DNA from: Aestuariibacter sp.
GTDB lineage: Bacteria; Pseudomonadota; Gammaproteobacteria; Enterobacterales; Alteromonadaceae
DNA length: 64,000 nt
Assembly (NCBI GenBank): GCA_017794925.1
Contig: CP051238.1
Location: 1,515,953 to 1,579,952 of the forward strand
Direction of reading: 5' to 3'
In this document: one piece after another, positions 8,347 to 16,305 of the stretch
How the letters are laid out: each line of letters starts with the position of its first letter
Numbering within the stretch: the stretch's first letter is position 1
The notes under the pieces: generated by a model
Databases searched by the model: none
Seen by the model: only the letters and a program-made list of their open reading frames with translations
What the model was told of the DNA's origin: nothing
Program-made: the position numbers and the translations under genes

Positions 8347-11300
8347 TTATTCTACGCCTACCACAGCTTCAGAGGTAGAAGAGTTGTAGAGCGATGCTGC
8401 ATTGTCGGTATCAAGAGAATCACCTTCAAGGTATGATTCAAAATCATCCATAAATACCTGCGTAGAACCATCGGTATCTGAGTAGATTGTGAAATTATCT
8501 ACCGATACTACGCCTGTGTCTGGTCTTGTTCCACTGTTATCTCCAAAGCGAACGGCAATGTGTGTAACGCCACCTACGGAGTTATTATCTGGTGTGAATC
8601 CGTCGGTGGTCATTCTTACGCCATCAACTTCAACGGTAACCAATGGGTTCACTTCCAGATTACCTTCAGGGTATTCCCATGTCACAACCACATTCATAAA
8701 CTGGTCAAGTACGACAGTAGCGGCAGACGTGTCTATATCACTTGGGCTGCGAAGGCCGAAGCTATCGTCTCTGATACGCAGGTCCAGAATAGCACCGTCG
8801 TTGTTTGTGGCTGAGTTAAACAATGTGATAAACGCATCACCGTCACCCAGGTCATCGTCAAGACGTTTAATTGCTACTTCAAATCGACCTTGTGCTAACG
8901 GGCCTTCATCACCCAGCGCATATCTTAGTTCACCCGTATCAGAAGCATCTGTATCGCGGATTTCAGCAAACTTGTTGCCCTCTGTACCCGGGCCACCAAC
9001 ATCACCAATGGTTTCTACCGTTGCTTCTGAGGTGCTTGAGTTGTACACAGAGGCAGGGTTGTCTGTATCCAGTGAATCGCCATTAAGATAGGATTCGAAA
9101 TCATCAGAGAAGACTTCAGTCGTACCATCGGTGTCGGAGTAAATAACAAGGTCATCAATGGTAAACGTGCCAGTGTCTGCTCTTACACCACTGTTGTCAC
9201 CAAATCTAAAGGCTACATGCGTAACGCCGCCCGTTGCGTTGTTATCCGGGGTGAAGCCTTCAGCAGTGAAACTAACACCATCAATTTCAACAGTAACCAG
9301 CGGGGTAGTTTCCAGATTACCTTCCGGGTATTCCCAGGTGATAACCACATCCATGAACTCACCCAAAATGACAGTTGCTGCTGAGGTATCTACATCACTT
9401 GGGCTGCGCACACCAAAGCTATCGTCTCTGATACGCAGGTCCAGAATAGCACCGTCGTTGTTTGTTGCTGAGTTAAACAGTGTGATAAAGGCATCGCCGT
9501 CACCGAAATCATCATCCAGGCGCATAACAGAAGCCGTTACTCTGCCAGCCGCAAGCGGACCATCATCGCCTAAGGCATAGCGCAATTCACCGGTGTCGCT
9601 TGCATCGGTGTCTCTAATCACCGCAACCTTATTAGCACCACCTGTGTCACCACCCACACCCGATATGGTAATTTCAACCTCAGCAGTGGTGCCATCAACA
9701 GAAGATATTGTGATGGTATCTGTTACGCGTTCACCACTAACCAGTGCTGCGATGGTGGGGTTGGCTGTATCTAAAGTATATGTCCAAGAGCCGTCTTCCA
9801 TGATGGTAAACATACCGTAAGTACTCACGGTGGAAGCCGGTACAATGAATGCTTCGCCAGCATCTGGGTCGAGCACACTGACCATGCCCGTGGCCGGGTC
9901 AACCGCATCGCTTGTTGTGGCGCCTTTTAAGTCAAAGAATACCGCTGGCGTTGGCTCTGCTTCGCCATCACCTACGTCGAATACCACAACTTCAGAGTAG
10001 ATTGCCAGACTGTATTGACTGGTATCGCCGTCCAGGGTTTCACCGACCGCGTAATTTTCAAAGTTGTCTTCAAATACCGCAGTAGTACCGTCTGTATCTG
10101 AATATACCGCAATGTTGTCAACATAGAACGAGCCAAAAGGAATGGTTCTGTCGTTATCTCCAAATCTGAACTGAACGGTTTTTACGCCATCGGCGAACCA
10201 TTGATCTAAATCTGTAAAGTCAGAATCAACAACGGCTGCTGTCGAGAACGAGCCGCCACCGATGACTTCACCGTTAATGCTCACGGTCAGCTGTTCGGCA
10301 TTGTCCATGTTCCAGGTAATTTCTACGTCGTAGAACTGCTCTTCAACAAAGGGGGCGGTAACGATTGAACCCGGGTAGGCATCGCTATCCGTATTTCGTA
10401 CTAAGAAACGAGGCTCAATAGCTAAGCCTGAGCTATCGGTTTGATTGCCCTGAATGCGCAAGTCGATAAGAGACTCACTTGAACTGCCTGAGCTACCGTA
10501 GAGGGTAATATAAGCATCTTTAATGTTACCATCGCTGCCAAGGGCTTCTTCTTTTGAGAAAGAGGCCATTAACTTGCCTTGACGCAGGTTGTCTACGCTA
10601 AATCTGATTTCACCAGTGTCGCTACCTGTGTCTGAAAGTTTAACCACTTGGGTTAATGCTGCCACGCGAATGGAAATCTCGGCCGTGGTGCCATCAACAG
10701 ATTCAATAGTAATGTAATCACGCACTGAGTTGCCCACTTCCAGGTTGGCCACGGTTTCATTCGCAAGGTCAACGGTGTACGACCATTCCCCATTTTCAGC
10801 GATGCTGAATGAGCCATAATCAAGCGCTACATCAGTTTGAGCGACGATGGCATCTTCTAAGAAGTTAGGATCATCTACCGTCACAAAGCCAATGAGAGGA
10901 GCTGTTGCTGTATTTTCAACCGTACCTGCTAACGTTCCACCGATGATGGCGGCTACCGGCGTGTTGTTGTAACCAATGGCAGCGCCAACAAGGTCGAGAA
11001 CTGATGAATCTACATCACCTGCTATAGCCGATGTCGTTTGTAGGCTGATTTGTGCCATTTCGAGTGCATCAAGATTGTCTTGAGAGAATGCCCCATCCGC
11101 TAAATCGGTGGCGAGTTCAGCCAGTAATGCAGCCATGTCGTTGTCTGCATCGTTGGCATCAAGAGCCGATAAGAGTGCAAGCACGGAACCGTATCTGTCA
11201 GCATTTTCAGCGCCTTCAGCCCCCAATGGTGTTACACCGATAGCGGTGGGTGTTACCTCGGAAGCGTCAAAACGAATACCGAAACGCAGGTGATAAGCCG

Positions 11301-11997
11301 CCGCTACATCAGCATACGTGTTTAAATCTGACGCTGCGCCTTGCACAGCTATTTCAGTTAACGGTGATACCACATAGGTAGGCGCTGGCGTGTCTGCATC
11401 GCCTTCTACAACGTTCAGTACTGAACGCATTGCTGGAGCGTCTAGCGTGTTGCCCGTGGCTTCATCAAGGTAGGTTCCACCTGTACAAGATACCAGGCCA
11501 GTTCCTTCAAAATGCACGTCTGTGAATGTCACACTTCCGGTTTCGTCGGACGTTGCTGATGCCTGAGCTGGCGTTATTGCTACGCCAGTGTCGTCAACGG
11601 CAAAAATGTCACAACTAGCACCACTAACCGGACCTTTAACCACATTAGCTGTGACATTCAGCGTAGGATTAACCGTTGAAGTTGATGCGCCAACCCCTTC
11701 GGTGAAACCTGCTTCATCTGTATAGTTGGCAGAGACAGAAATTACCGTACCTTCGTCAGCCTCGGTAATGGTGTAAGTTGGGCCGGTAGCGCCAGTAGAC
11801 CAGGCGTATTTCAGTGTATCTTCGATAATGCCATCGGGATCGCTTGCCGTTGCAGTAAGCGTAACGCCAGCAATAAATTCGTCTCCCGATAGGGTAATAC
11901 TTCCTCGGCTATTTTTGTCTAATTCTGCATCATCACTGCCTGAACAGCCCGCTAAGGCAGTTGCGGCTATGACGGGTACAAATAACTTTCTAACCAT
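8347..11997 (-). CDS. Large VCBS-repeat lipoprotein with three tandem lectin-like domains
   Basis: I place the start at 11997, where ATG follows TCAGGAGTAGAAAGC; this exposes a lipoprotein signal (MVRKLFVPVIAATALAGC). The longer frame to 12087 lacks such a signal. The 1216-residue protein has an Ig/PKD-like region near the N-terminus, a long Ala/Asp-rich region, two VCBS modules (coded at about 10640-10930 and 9660-9920; pattern GxFSIxENGEWSYTxD) and three copies of a module of about 200 residues (coded at about 9990-10640, 9000-9650 and 8350-8975) with DTGELRY, FITLF, ILDLRIRD and VTWEYPEGN segments. The last two copies are nearly identical. It lies downstream of a TonB receptor in the same orientation. 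A surface glycan-binding role is inference. Confidence 0.8.
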   Translation of the reverse strand: MVRKLFVPVIAATALAGCSGSDDAELDKNSRGSITLSGDEFIAGVTLTATASDPDGIIEDTLKYAWSTGATGPTYTITEADEGTVISVSANYTDEAGFTEGVGASTSTVNPTLNVTANVVKGPVSGASCDIFAVDDTGVAITPAQASATSDETGSVTFTDVHFEGTGLVSCTGGTYLDEATGNTLDAPAMRSVLNVVEGDADTPAPTYVVSPLTEIAVQGAASDLNTYADVAAAYHLRFGIRFDASEVTPTAIGVTPLGAEGAENADRYGSVLALLSALDANDADNDMAALLAELATDLADGAFSQDNLDALEMAQISLQTTSAIAGDVDSSVLDLVGAAIGYNNTPVAAIIGGTLAGTVENTATAPLIGFVTVDDPNFLEDAIVAQTDVALDYGSFSIAENGEWSYTVDLANETVANLEVGNSVRDYITIESVDGTTAEISIRVAALTQVVKLSDTGSDTGEIRFSVDNLRQGKLMASFSKEEALGSDGNIKDAYITLYGSSGSSSESLIDLRIQGNQTDSSGLAIEPRFLVRNTDSDAYPGSIVTAPFVEEQFYDVEITWNMDNAEQLTVSINGEVIGGGSFSTAAVVDSDFTDLDQWFADGVKTVQFRFGDNDRTIPFGSFYVDNIAVYSDTDGTTAVFEDNFENYAVGETLDGDTSQYSLAIYSEVVVFDVGDGEAEPTPAVFFDLKGATTSDAVDPATGMVSVLDPDAGEAFIVPASTVSTYGMFTIMEDGSWTYTLDTANPTIAALVSGERVTDTITISSVDGTTAEVEITISGVGGDTGGANKVAVIRDTDASDTGELRYALGDDGPLAAGRVTASVMRLDDDFGDGDAFITLFNSATNNDGAILDLRIRDDSFGVRSPSDVDTSAATVILGEFMDVVITWEYPEGNLETTPLVTVEIDGVSFTAEGFTPDNNATGGVTHVAFRFGDNSGVRADTGTFTIDDLVIYSDTDGTTEVFSDDFESYLNGDSLDTDNPASVYNSSTSEATVETIGDVGGPGTEGNKFAEIRDTDASDTGELRYALGDEGPLAQGRFEVAIKRLDDDLGDGDAFITLFNSATNNDGAILDLRIRDDSFGLRSPSDIDTSAATVVLDQFMNVVVTWEYPEGNLEVNPLVTVEVDGVRMTTDGFTPDNNSVGGVTHIAVRFGDNSGTRPDTGVVSVDNFTIYSDTDGSTQVFMDDFESYLEGDSLDTDNAASLYNSSTSEAVVGVE
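8350..9650 (-). repeat. Tandem 657-bp coding repeat inside the VCBS lipoprotein gene
   Basis: The last two lectin-like modules repeat with a period of 657 bases (219 codons). The stretch 8761-8808 is identical base for base to 9418-9465, with long similar runs on both sides, which points to a fairly recent duplication or gene conversion. The third copy (about 9990-10640) is diverged in DNA but recognisable in protein. Confidence 0.85.
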
Positions 11998-12181
11998 GCT
12001 TTCTACTCCTGAAAGTTCCATTCCCAAGTGTTGTGCTACTTTTTTTGAGAGGGCAAATACGTACACCTGGCAAACTTGAGAGGACATGCCAAACGCGTTG
12101 TTGTGGCGTTGACATGTCCCTGATGTTTAAATTGTTTGTTTTAAATCTTGTCGAATTGTAAGAATCCGCTGCTACACATCA

Positions 12182-15100
12182 TTAATATTTGAAGCTAATA
12201 CCGGCGAACAATCGCGGGCCGTAATCGCTAACCTGACCCGTGTTGCCAAGTACATAGAAGTCATCTGAGCGAGGTTCGCTAAACAAGTTGATGGCTTCTA
12301 CTTTCACGCGCAGGTTTTTGTTGATTTTGTAAGATGCGCGGGCTTCCCACACACCTACGTCGTTAACAAAACGAAGTCGTGTGCCATTGCTTGTATAAGG
12401 CTGGAAGTATTCGCTACGGTATTTGTAGATAAGTGCGGTGTCGAAATCACCAATCTGGTAGTAAACCTGACCGCTAAATACGTGCTCAGAAAACCCAGGA
12501 ACAGATCCAGGAGGAACAATGCCTTCTGTAAGTTGTGTGGTAACGCCGTCTAAGTCGGTCTCAAACGTACTACCGTAATTACTGTCTTCAAACTCGAAGT
12601 CAGTGTCTGCATAGTTATAGCCAAGTTTAACGCCTATACCACTATCCCAACGGTAGGCAACAGAGATTTCAATACCTGTCAGACTGCTTGATTCGTCAGT
12701 GGTAACCGAGTTGGTGATGGGGAGTGCGATTGCTTCACCATTAACAATGAAATTTTCCAATTGTGTTTGCTGTTGGAAGCCACCGTTAAACTGCTTGTGA
12801 TACAAACCGAAAGCAAAGATCGAATCTTCATTTGGATACCATTCAATAGCTAAATCATAGTTCCACGACATAAGCGGCTGAAGGTCTGGGTTGCCTGAGC
12901 CATTAACGCCTACCAGCAAGTCGCTGATAGTGGTTGGGTCGGCGCCCAGGTCCTCAATAAAGTCTCGGCTATAACCCATATCTGAGGGGTTAGCACGCGA
13001 CATACCGCGATAAATGCCGGCTCTTAACAAAATATCATCGGTGTAGTCTACAACCAGATTGAAACTGGGTAAGACTTTGGTGTAATCACCGCCGCCTACA
13101 ACGCGTTCAATGTTGTCCGGGCTTCTGGTGAGCTGGAATATGCCGTTTTCATCAGCCGTAATTTCGACAGCTTGTCTAAAGCCGATAGACGTTACCTCTG
13201 TGTCTACTACGCGAACGCCGAAATTACCACGAATGAATTTACCGAACATTTCGGTGTCATAGCTTGCCATTAGGTAAGCTGCGGTGGTTTTTTCCGTTAC
13301 GTCTATTGTGCCGGAATTTTCGTACACCACCTCTGGATAACCAAACTCGGCACCCTCAGATAACGCCACGGCCTCAGAGAAGCATACATTGTCATAGGTT
13401 GCCCACGAGGACCCTGTACCACTGCTAACAACGTTGCCTGAACTGTCCAAATGCGTAATGAGATCACCGTCAGAGACGTTTGATAAGAAGCCGGTTTCAG
13501 GGAAGTCTATTTGACAACTTTCAAGCACATCAATGGCAGAGGTAACACTTTCATCTAAATTGTACTCGTTTCTTGAACCGTTACCGTTACTTCCGCCAAA
13601 TTGTATAAAGGAGAGTTCTGACCGTCTGAGGCCACCCTGAATACTACTAAAGGTGTCTCCACCTAATATGTATTCAAAGTCCAGTCTTGCGCCCATGATT
13701 TCGTTATCTCGCACATTTTCGCGATCTAATCGAGTACGCAAGCTATCAGTAAAGTTAGAAATGTCCGTTACATCGAAATCAGTCACCGTCAGGTTAGGGA
13801 TATATTCGCCCATATCCCAGGTGAAAAACGGGCGGCCACTGGTGCGACCCCGGTTAGAGATTTGTAACTCTTCTCTTTTGGTTTGTGAGTAGCTGAAATC
13901 GGCACTGACTGAGAGCACATCGGAGACAAAGTGCTCTATATTCAAGCCATAGCCGCGATAATTCTCTTCACGGGAGAATTGCTCTCCGGCTGACTCGAAG
14001 CGCTCTTCACCTTCCCAATGAAGAATCCCGCCCACAGAGTTGGTAATCAGGTTTTCACCGGTTACACCAGGGGTAACACGTTTTTGCAAAAAGAGTAAAT
14101 CGTGACGGGCTTCTGACTGGACGCGATCAGAAATTTGAGCGTCGAAGTTGATATCCCAGCTATCTGAAGGTCTGAATTGCAAGCCGATGAATAGTGCATC
14201 ACGTTCGTCTGATGTTTCATTCTGACGGAAACTTCGGCTAGAGCCTGTCCACGCGTAAGGTGTGCCAGCGTCCTGGGCACGTCCGGTGTTTGGATTTATG
14301 CTATTTTGATAGCCCTGATTGTTGCTGCCGGCGACCTGATCTTCACAATCTCCAGCTGAGCTACGGAAGAAACCTTCATTGCTATTGGTTGGGTCATTCA
14401 AACAGGCCCACAAAGAAGAGCCCGTTGGGCTGGAGCTGCGGTATTCAGCTTCCGGTTGACTAATATCCTGCCTTTGAATACCGATTGATAAACCAAGCTC
14501 CTGACCACTACTAAATTCGAATTGGTCAACGTAGCTTACGGTACCCCGATAACCTACTTTACTATGTAGTGAGTTATCGACATTAAACTCGTCCGGGTTG
14601 GCATTTAGCTTAAATTCAGTCTGAAAACGCTGCTTACCAAAATCCAGTGGCTTTAACGTTTCTAAGGTGATGACACCTGCCACACCACCTTCGATCATTG
14701 ATGCATCTTGCGTTTTATAGATGCCGACCTTTTTCATTAACTCGGAAGGGAATTGAGAGAAGTTAACAGAGCGGTCACCACTGCCGTTCGTTGCTTCCCG
14801 GCCATTGATATGCGTTGCGCTAAGAAACGGGCCTAAACCTCGAATTGTGATTTCAGTCGCACCGCCGTTTTCACGGTGAGAAGAAGCACCGGTGATAGAT
14901 TCCAATGCTTCACCAATTGACAGCGCTGGAAGGTCGCCGATATCTTCGGCAGATAATCCATCAAGTACCGTTGTAGACTCACGCTTAATGGCAATTTGAT
15001 CCTGAATCGTTTTTCGTGAGCCTACAACGTCAATAACCTCTACATTGTCTTCAGCATTGGTTTCCGTTTCAGCTTCTTGCGCCGTTGCTGTTAACGCGAC

Positions 15101-15214
15101 TGAACTGGCTACCGAGGCGATAACCGCAGCTTTTACCAACTTGGTAACTGGTGAAAGCCTGAAGGTTTTTTCCTGATGGTTATCGTCCTTGTGTTTCCCT
15201 GATTTCACCGACAT
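12182..15214 (-). CDS. TonB-dependent outer-membrane receptor
   Basis: A 1010-residue receptor with a long N-terminal leader (signal core about residues 27-46, ending ALTATAQ), a TonB-box-like stretch (EVIDVVGSR), a plug domain (about 65-185; SIGEALESITGASS, ITIRGLGP, INGREATNGSGDRSVNFSQFPSELM) and a large 22-strand barrel ending in Phe-Lys-Tyr. The plug wording matches the polysaccharide/oligosaccharide TonB receptor group (TIGR01782-like) found in marine Alteromonadales and Xanthomonadales. Its promoter has an operator over the -35 box. The VCBS lipoprotein gene follows 184 bases downstream. The substrate is not revealed. Confidence 0.93.
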   Translation of the reverse strand: MSVKSGKHKDDNHQEKTFRLSPVTKLVKAAVIASVASSVALTATAQEAETETNAEDNVEVIDVVGSRKTIQDQIAIKRESTTVLDGLSAEDIGDLPALSIGEALESITGASSHRENGGATEITIRGLGPFLSATHINGREATNGSGDRSVNFSQFPSELMKKVGIYKTQDASMIEGGVAGVITLETLKPLDFGKQRFQTEFKLNANPDEFNVDNSLHSKVGYRGTVSYVDQFEFSSGQELGLSIGIQRQDISQPEAEYRSSSPTGSSLWACLNDPTNSNEGFFRSSAGDCEDQVAGSNNQGYQNSINPNTGRAQDAGTPYAWTGSSRSFRQNETSDERDALFIGLQFRPSDSWDINFDAQISDRVQSEARHDLLFLQKRVTPGVTGENLITNSVGGILHWEGEERFESAGEQFSREENYRGYGLNIEHFVSDVLSVSADFSYSQTKREELQISNRGRTSGRPFFTWDMGEYIPNLTVTDFDVTDISNFTDSLRTRLDRENVRDNEIMGARLDFEYILGGDTFSSIQGGLRRSELSFIQFGGSNGNGSRNEYNLDESVTSAIDVLESCQIDFPETGFLSNVSDGDLITHLDSSGNVVSSGTGSSWATYDNVCFSEAVALSEGAEFGYPEVVYENSGTIDVTEKTTAAYLMASYDTEMFGKFIRGNFGVRVVDTEVTSIGFRQAVEITADENGIFQLTRSPDNIERVVGGGDYTKVLPSFNLVVDYTDDILLRAGIYRGMSRANPSDMGYSRDFIEDLGADPTTISDLLVGVNGSGNPDLQPLMSWNYDLAIEWYPNEDSIFAFGLYHKQFNGGFQQQTQLENFIVNGEAIALPITNSVTTDESSSLTGIEISVAYRWDSGIGVKLGYNYADTDFEFEDSNYGSTFETDLDGVTTQLTEGIVPPGSVPGFSEHVFSGQVYYQIGDFDTALIYKYRSEYFQPYTSNGTRLRFVNDVGVWEARASYKINKNLRVKVEAINLFSEPRSDDFYVLGNTGQVSDYGPRLFAGISFKY

Positions 15215-15290
15215 ATGGAGTTCTCCGATGTTAATGTTTCGAGCAACTAAGAACTGTTGCTGTTATTTAATTGTTATTTAATTGTGTCAC

Positions 15291-15319
15291 AATATATTTG
15301 ATTGTTACCAAATTGGCAA
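15291..15319 (-). promoter_or_regulatory. Sigma-70 promoter of the TonB receptor gene
   Basis: Read on the minus strand, TTGCCA (15319-15314) and TATATT (15296-15291) are separated by exactly 17 bases, each matching the sigma-70 consensus at five of six positions. It lies about 77 bases upstream of the receptor ATG. Confidence 0.75.
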
Positions 15320-15324
15320 CCAAT
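15301..15324. promoter_or_regulatory. Operator-like palindrome over the TonB receptor -35 box
   Basis: GTTACCAAATTGGCAAC (15304-15320) is a near-perfect 17-base palindrome with one mismatched pair, and TTGGCAACCAA (15313-15323) is a second, overlapping dyad. Both cover the -35 element, a position for a repressor. TTACCA recurs at 15305, 15338 and 15351. The TTGGTTnnCCAA-type core is shared with the perfect palindrome at 15734-15751. The regulator is not identified; LacI or GntR families use sites of this look. Confidence 0.55.
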
Positions 15325-15733
15325 TGTGCGTATTTTATTACCAGATTATTTTACCAATGGTGTTTTTGGGAAGGGAGATTGGGTGGTTAGTGCTTGAAAC
15401 ATTGCATTGAACGGGGGGCATTAAGTGCACAGGACGTCGTCCATAGAAGCTGGAAATCATCTATCTTATTAAAATTTATAAAAATTTTTGAAGGCGGGAA
15501 GATCGGTGCGGAAGGGGGAGAATCGCTTAAATCTCTTATAGTGAGTGCAAAACTGACGTTCCATATTGGCTTACAAAGAAGCATCCTAGCACTTTCATCA
15601 CATACCCATCCTCGCCGCAGTATATGCATAAATTGGTATAGTTTCAGAATCTAAACCCTGGTTATTCCGTCACGTTGTGTGCTTTCAAAAATTGCAGAGT
15701 ATGAAAAAAGACTGCCTTGTTCTCAATAAAGCT

Positions 15734-15751
15734 AAATTGGTTAACCAATTT
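15734..15751. promoter_or_regulatory. Perfect 18-bp palindrome, candidate operator
   Basis: AAATTGGTTAACCAATTT reads the same on both strands. Its core TTGGTTAACCAA resembles the TTGGTTGCCAA core at the TonB receptor promoter 420 bases away, so one regulator could bind both. No gene with a clear promoter sits next to it. Confidence 0.55.
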
Positions 15752-15795
15752 GGGCTTTCATGAGTTGATGTACAGTAGCTTTGAATTACAGCGTA

Positions 15796-15888
15796 ATGTT
15801 TAAAGTACACACGAATAGGGTCCATATTGAGCCTTCCTTTCAGTCTGACGTGTCTACCGTGAATGGCTTGCTCACGTTGAATAAGTAA
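15796..15888 (+). pseudogene. Relic of a second DUF4097 gene (C-terminal end)
   Basis: Bases 15814-15888 match the end of the DUF4097 gene at 7095-8069. IEPSFQSDVS aligns with IELSFQSDVS (coded at 7867-7896), and TVNGLLTLNK followed by TAA aligns with TVNGRITLDK and its stop. The 141 bases between the two GTGTCT copies in the intact gene (7890-7895 and 8031-8036) are missing, an in-frame loss of 47 codons. A 30-codon frame from the ATG at 15796 remains open, but it has no signal peptide and no upstream body, so it is a relic. The terminator has been kept too. Confidence 0.8.
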
Positions 15889-15910
15889 ACTTAGATAAGC
15901 GTTTTGAAAA

Positions 15911-15935
15911 GGGGGAGCAGTTTGCTCCCTTTCTT
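15911..15935 (+). terminator. Terminator copy after the DUF4097 relic
   Basis: GGGAGCA (15913-15919) and TGCTCCC (15923-15929) form the same stem as at 8094-8110, with loop GTT and a TTTCTT tail. It sits at a similar distance from the relic stop codon as in the intact operon. Confidence 0.75.
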
Positions 15936-15943
15936 AGCTTGTC

Positions 15944-15973
15944 GTCCCAAAATCGCGCAGCGATATCTGGGAT
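15944..15973. repeat. REP-like palindrome
   Basis: TCCCA (15945-15949) and TGGGA (15968-15972) enclose ATCGC (15952-15956) and GCGAT (15960-15964) with a GCA loop, giving an interrupted hairpin followed by TCTACCTG. The layout resembles repetitive extragenic palindromes of gammaproteobacteria. Only one copy is seen in this window. Confidence 0.45.
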
Positions 15974-16077
15974 CTACCTGAAAAGGCTGACTTACCGTAA
16001 TCAAACGCCATTGACGTAACACGAAGAAATCGATAAAACTTGTAGGCTAGGTGTTTTGTTAAAAAAGGAATTTTTTC

Positions 16078-16257
16078 ATGTTTTATTTAGAACTTATCAG
16101 CCTGCTTCTCTTCGTCGTGTTGATCACAATCGGATACAGAAAGAATAGCCGTAATGTAATGCTAGCTGCGTCTTTGTGCTTGCTGTTGGGGTTAGCTGGC
16201 CCCGGATTTATAGAAGGATTTAAAGAAGGGTATAGCGCAACTACAACATCTTCCTAA
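16078..16257 (+). CDS. Small membrane protein, 59 residues
   Basis: An ATG follows AAAAAAGGAA with eight bases of spacing. The product has two hydrophobic stretches, residues about 5-19 (ELISLLLFVVLITIGY) and 28-43 (VMLAASLCLLLGLAGPG), separated by a basic loop RKNSRN, and a short tail FIEGFKEGYSATTTSS. This fits a two-span hairpin with both ends on the same side. I recognise no family. A GC-rich hairpin at 16266-16283 follows directly. The strong ribosome binding site and clean topology support a real gene. Confidence 0.6.
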   Translation: MFYLELISLLLFVVLITIGYRKNSRNVMLAASLCLLLGLAGPGFIEGFKEGYSATTTSS

Positions 16258-16265
16258 CGAACACA

Positions 16266-16283
16266 GCCCCCTGACCCGGGGGC
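16266..16283. terminator. GC-rich hairpin between convergent genes
   Basis: GCCCCC (16266-16271) pairs with GGGGGC (16278-16283) across a six-base loop, followed by AATATTT on the plus strand. It lies between the stops of the small membrane protein and the NHL protein gene. The U-tract is weak, so efficiency is uncertain. Confidence 0.5.
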
Positions 16284-16305
16284 AATATTTCACTACCGCT
16301 ATTAC

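Larger units (their letters stand above)
15215..16077. other. Long intergenic region between TonB receptor and small membrane protein
   Basis: This 863-base stretch has no convincing complete gene. It holds the receptor promoter and operators (15291-15356), a perfect 18-base palindrome (15734-15751), a relic of a DUF4097 gene with its terminator (15796-15935) and a REP-like hairpin (15944-15973). The overlapping frames at 15387-15654 on both strands lack ribosome binding sites and family features and are not called. The region looks like a rearrangement scar. Confidence 0.7.

Noticed and set aside
8489..9091. A 200-codon plus-strand frame opposite the VCBS lipoprotein (and a similar one at 9158-9580)
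   Set aside because: Both mirror the tandem modules of the minus-strand gene and have low-complexity Ser/Pro composition; no ribosome binding site.
11998..12087. The upstream start at 12087 for the VCBS lipoprotein
   Set aside because: It would put 30 residues before the lipoprotein signal; the ATG at 11997 has a good ribosome binding site and exposes the lipobox.
15387..15654. Overlapping frames of 80-86 codons on both strands upstream of the TonB receptor
   Set aside because: No ribosome binding site, no recognisable domain, and frames on both strands of the same DNA; more likely chance in a decayed region.
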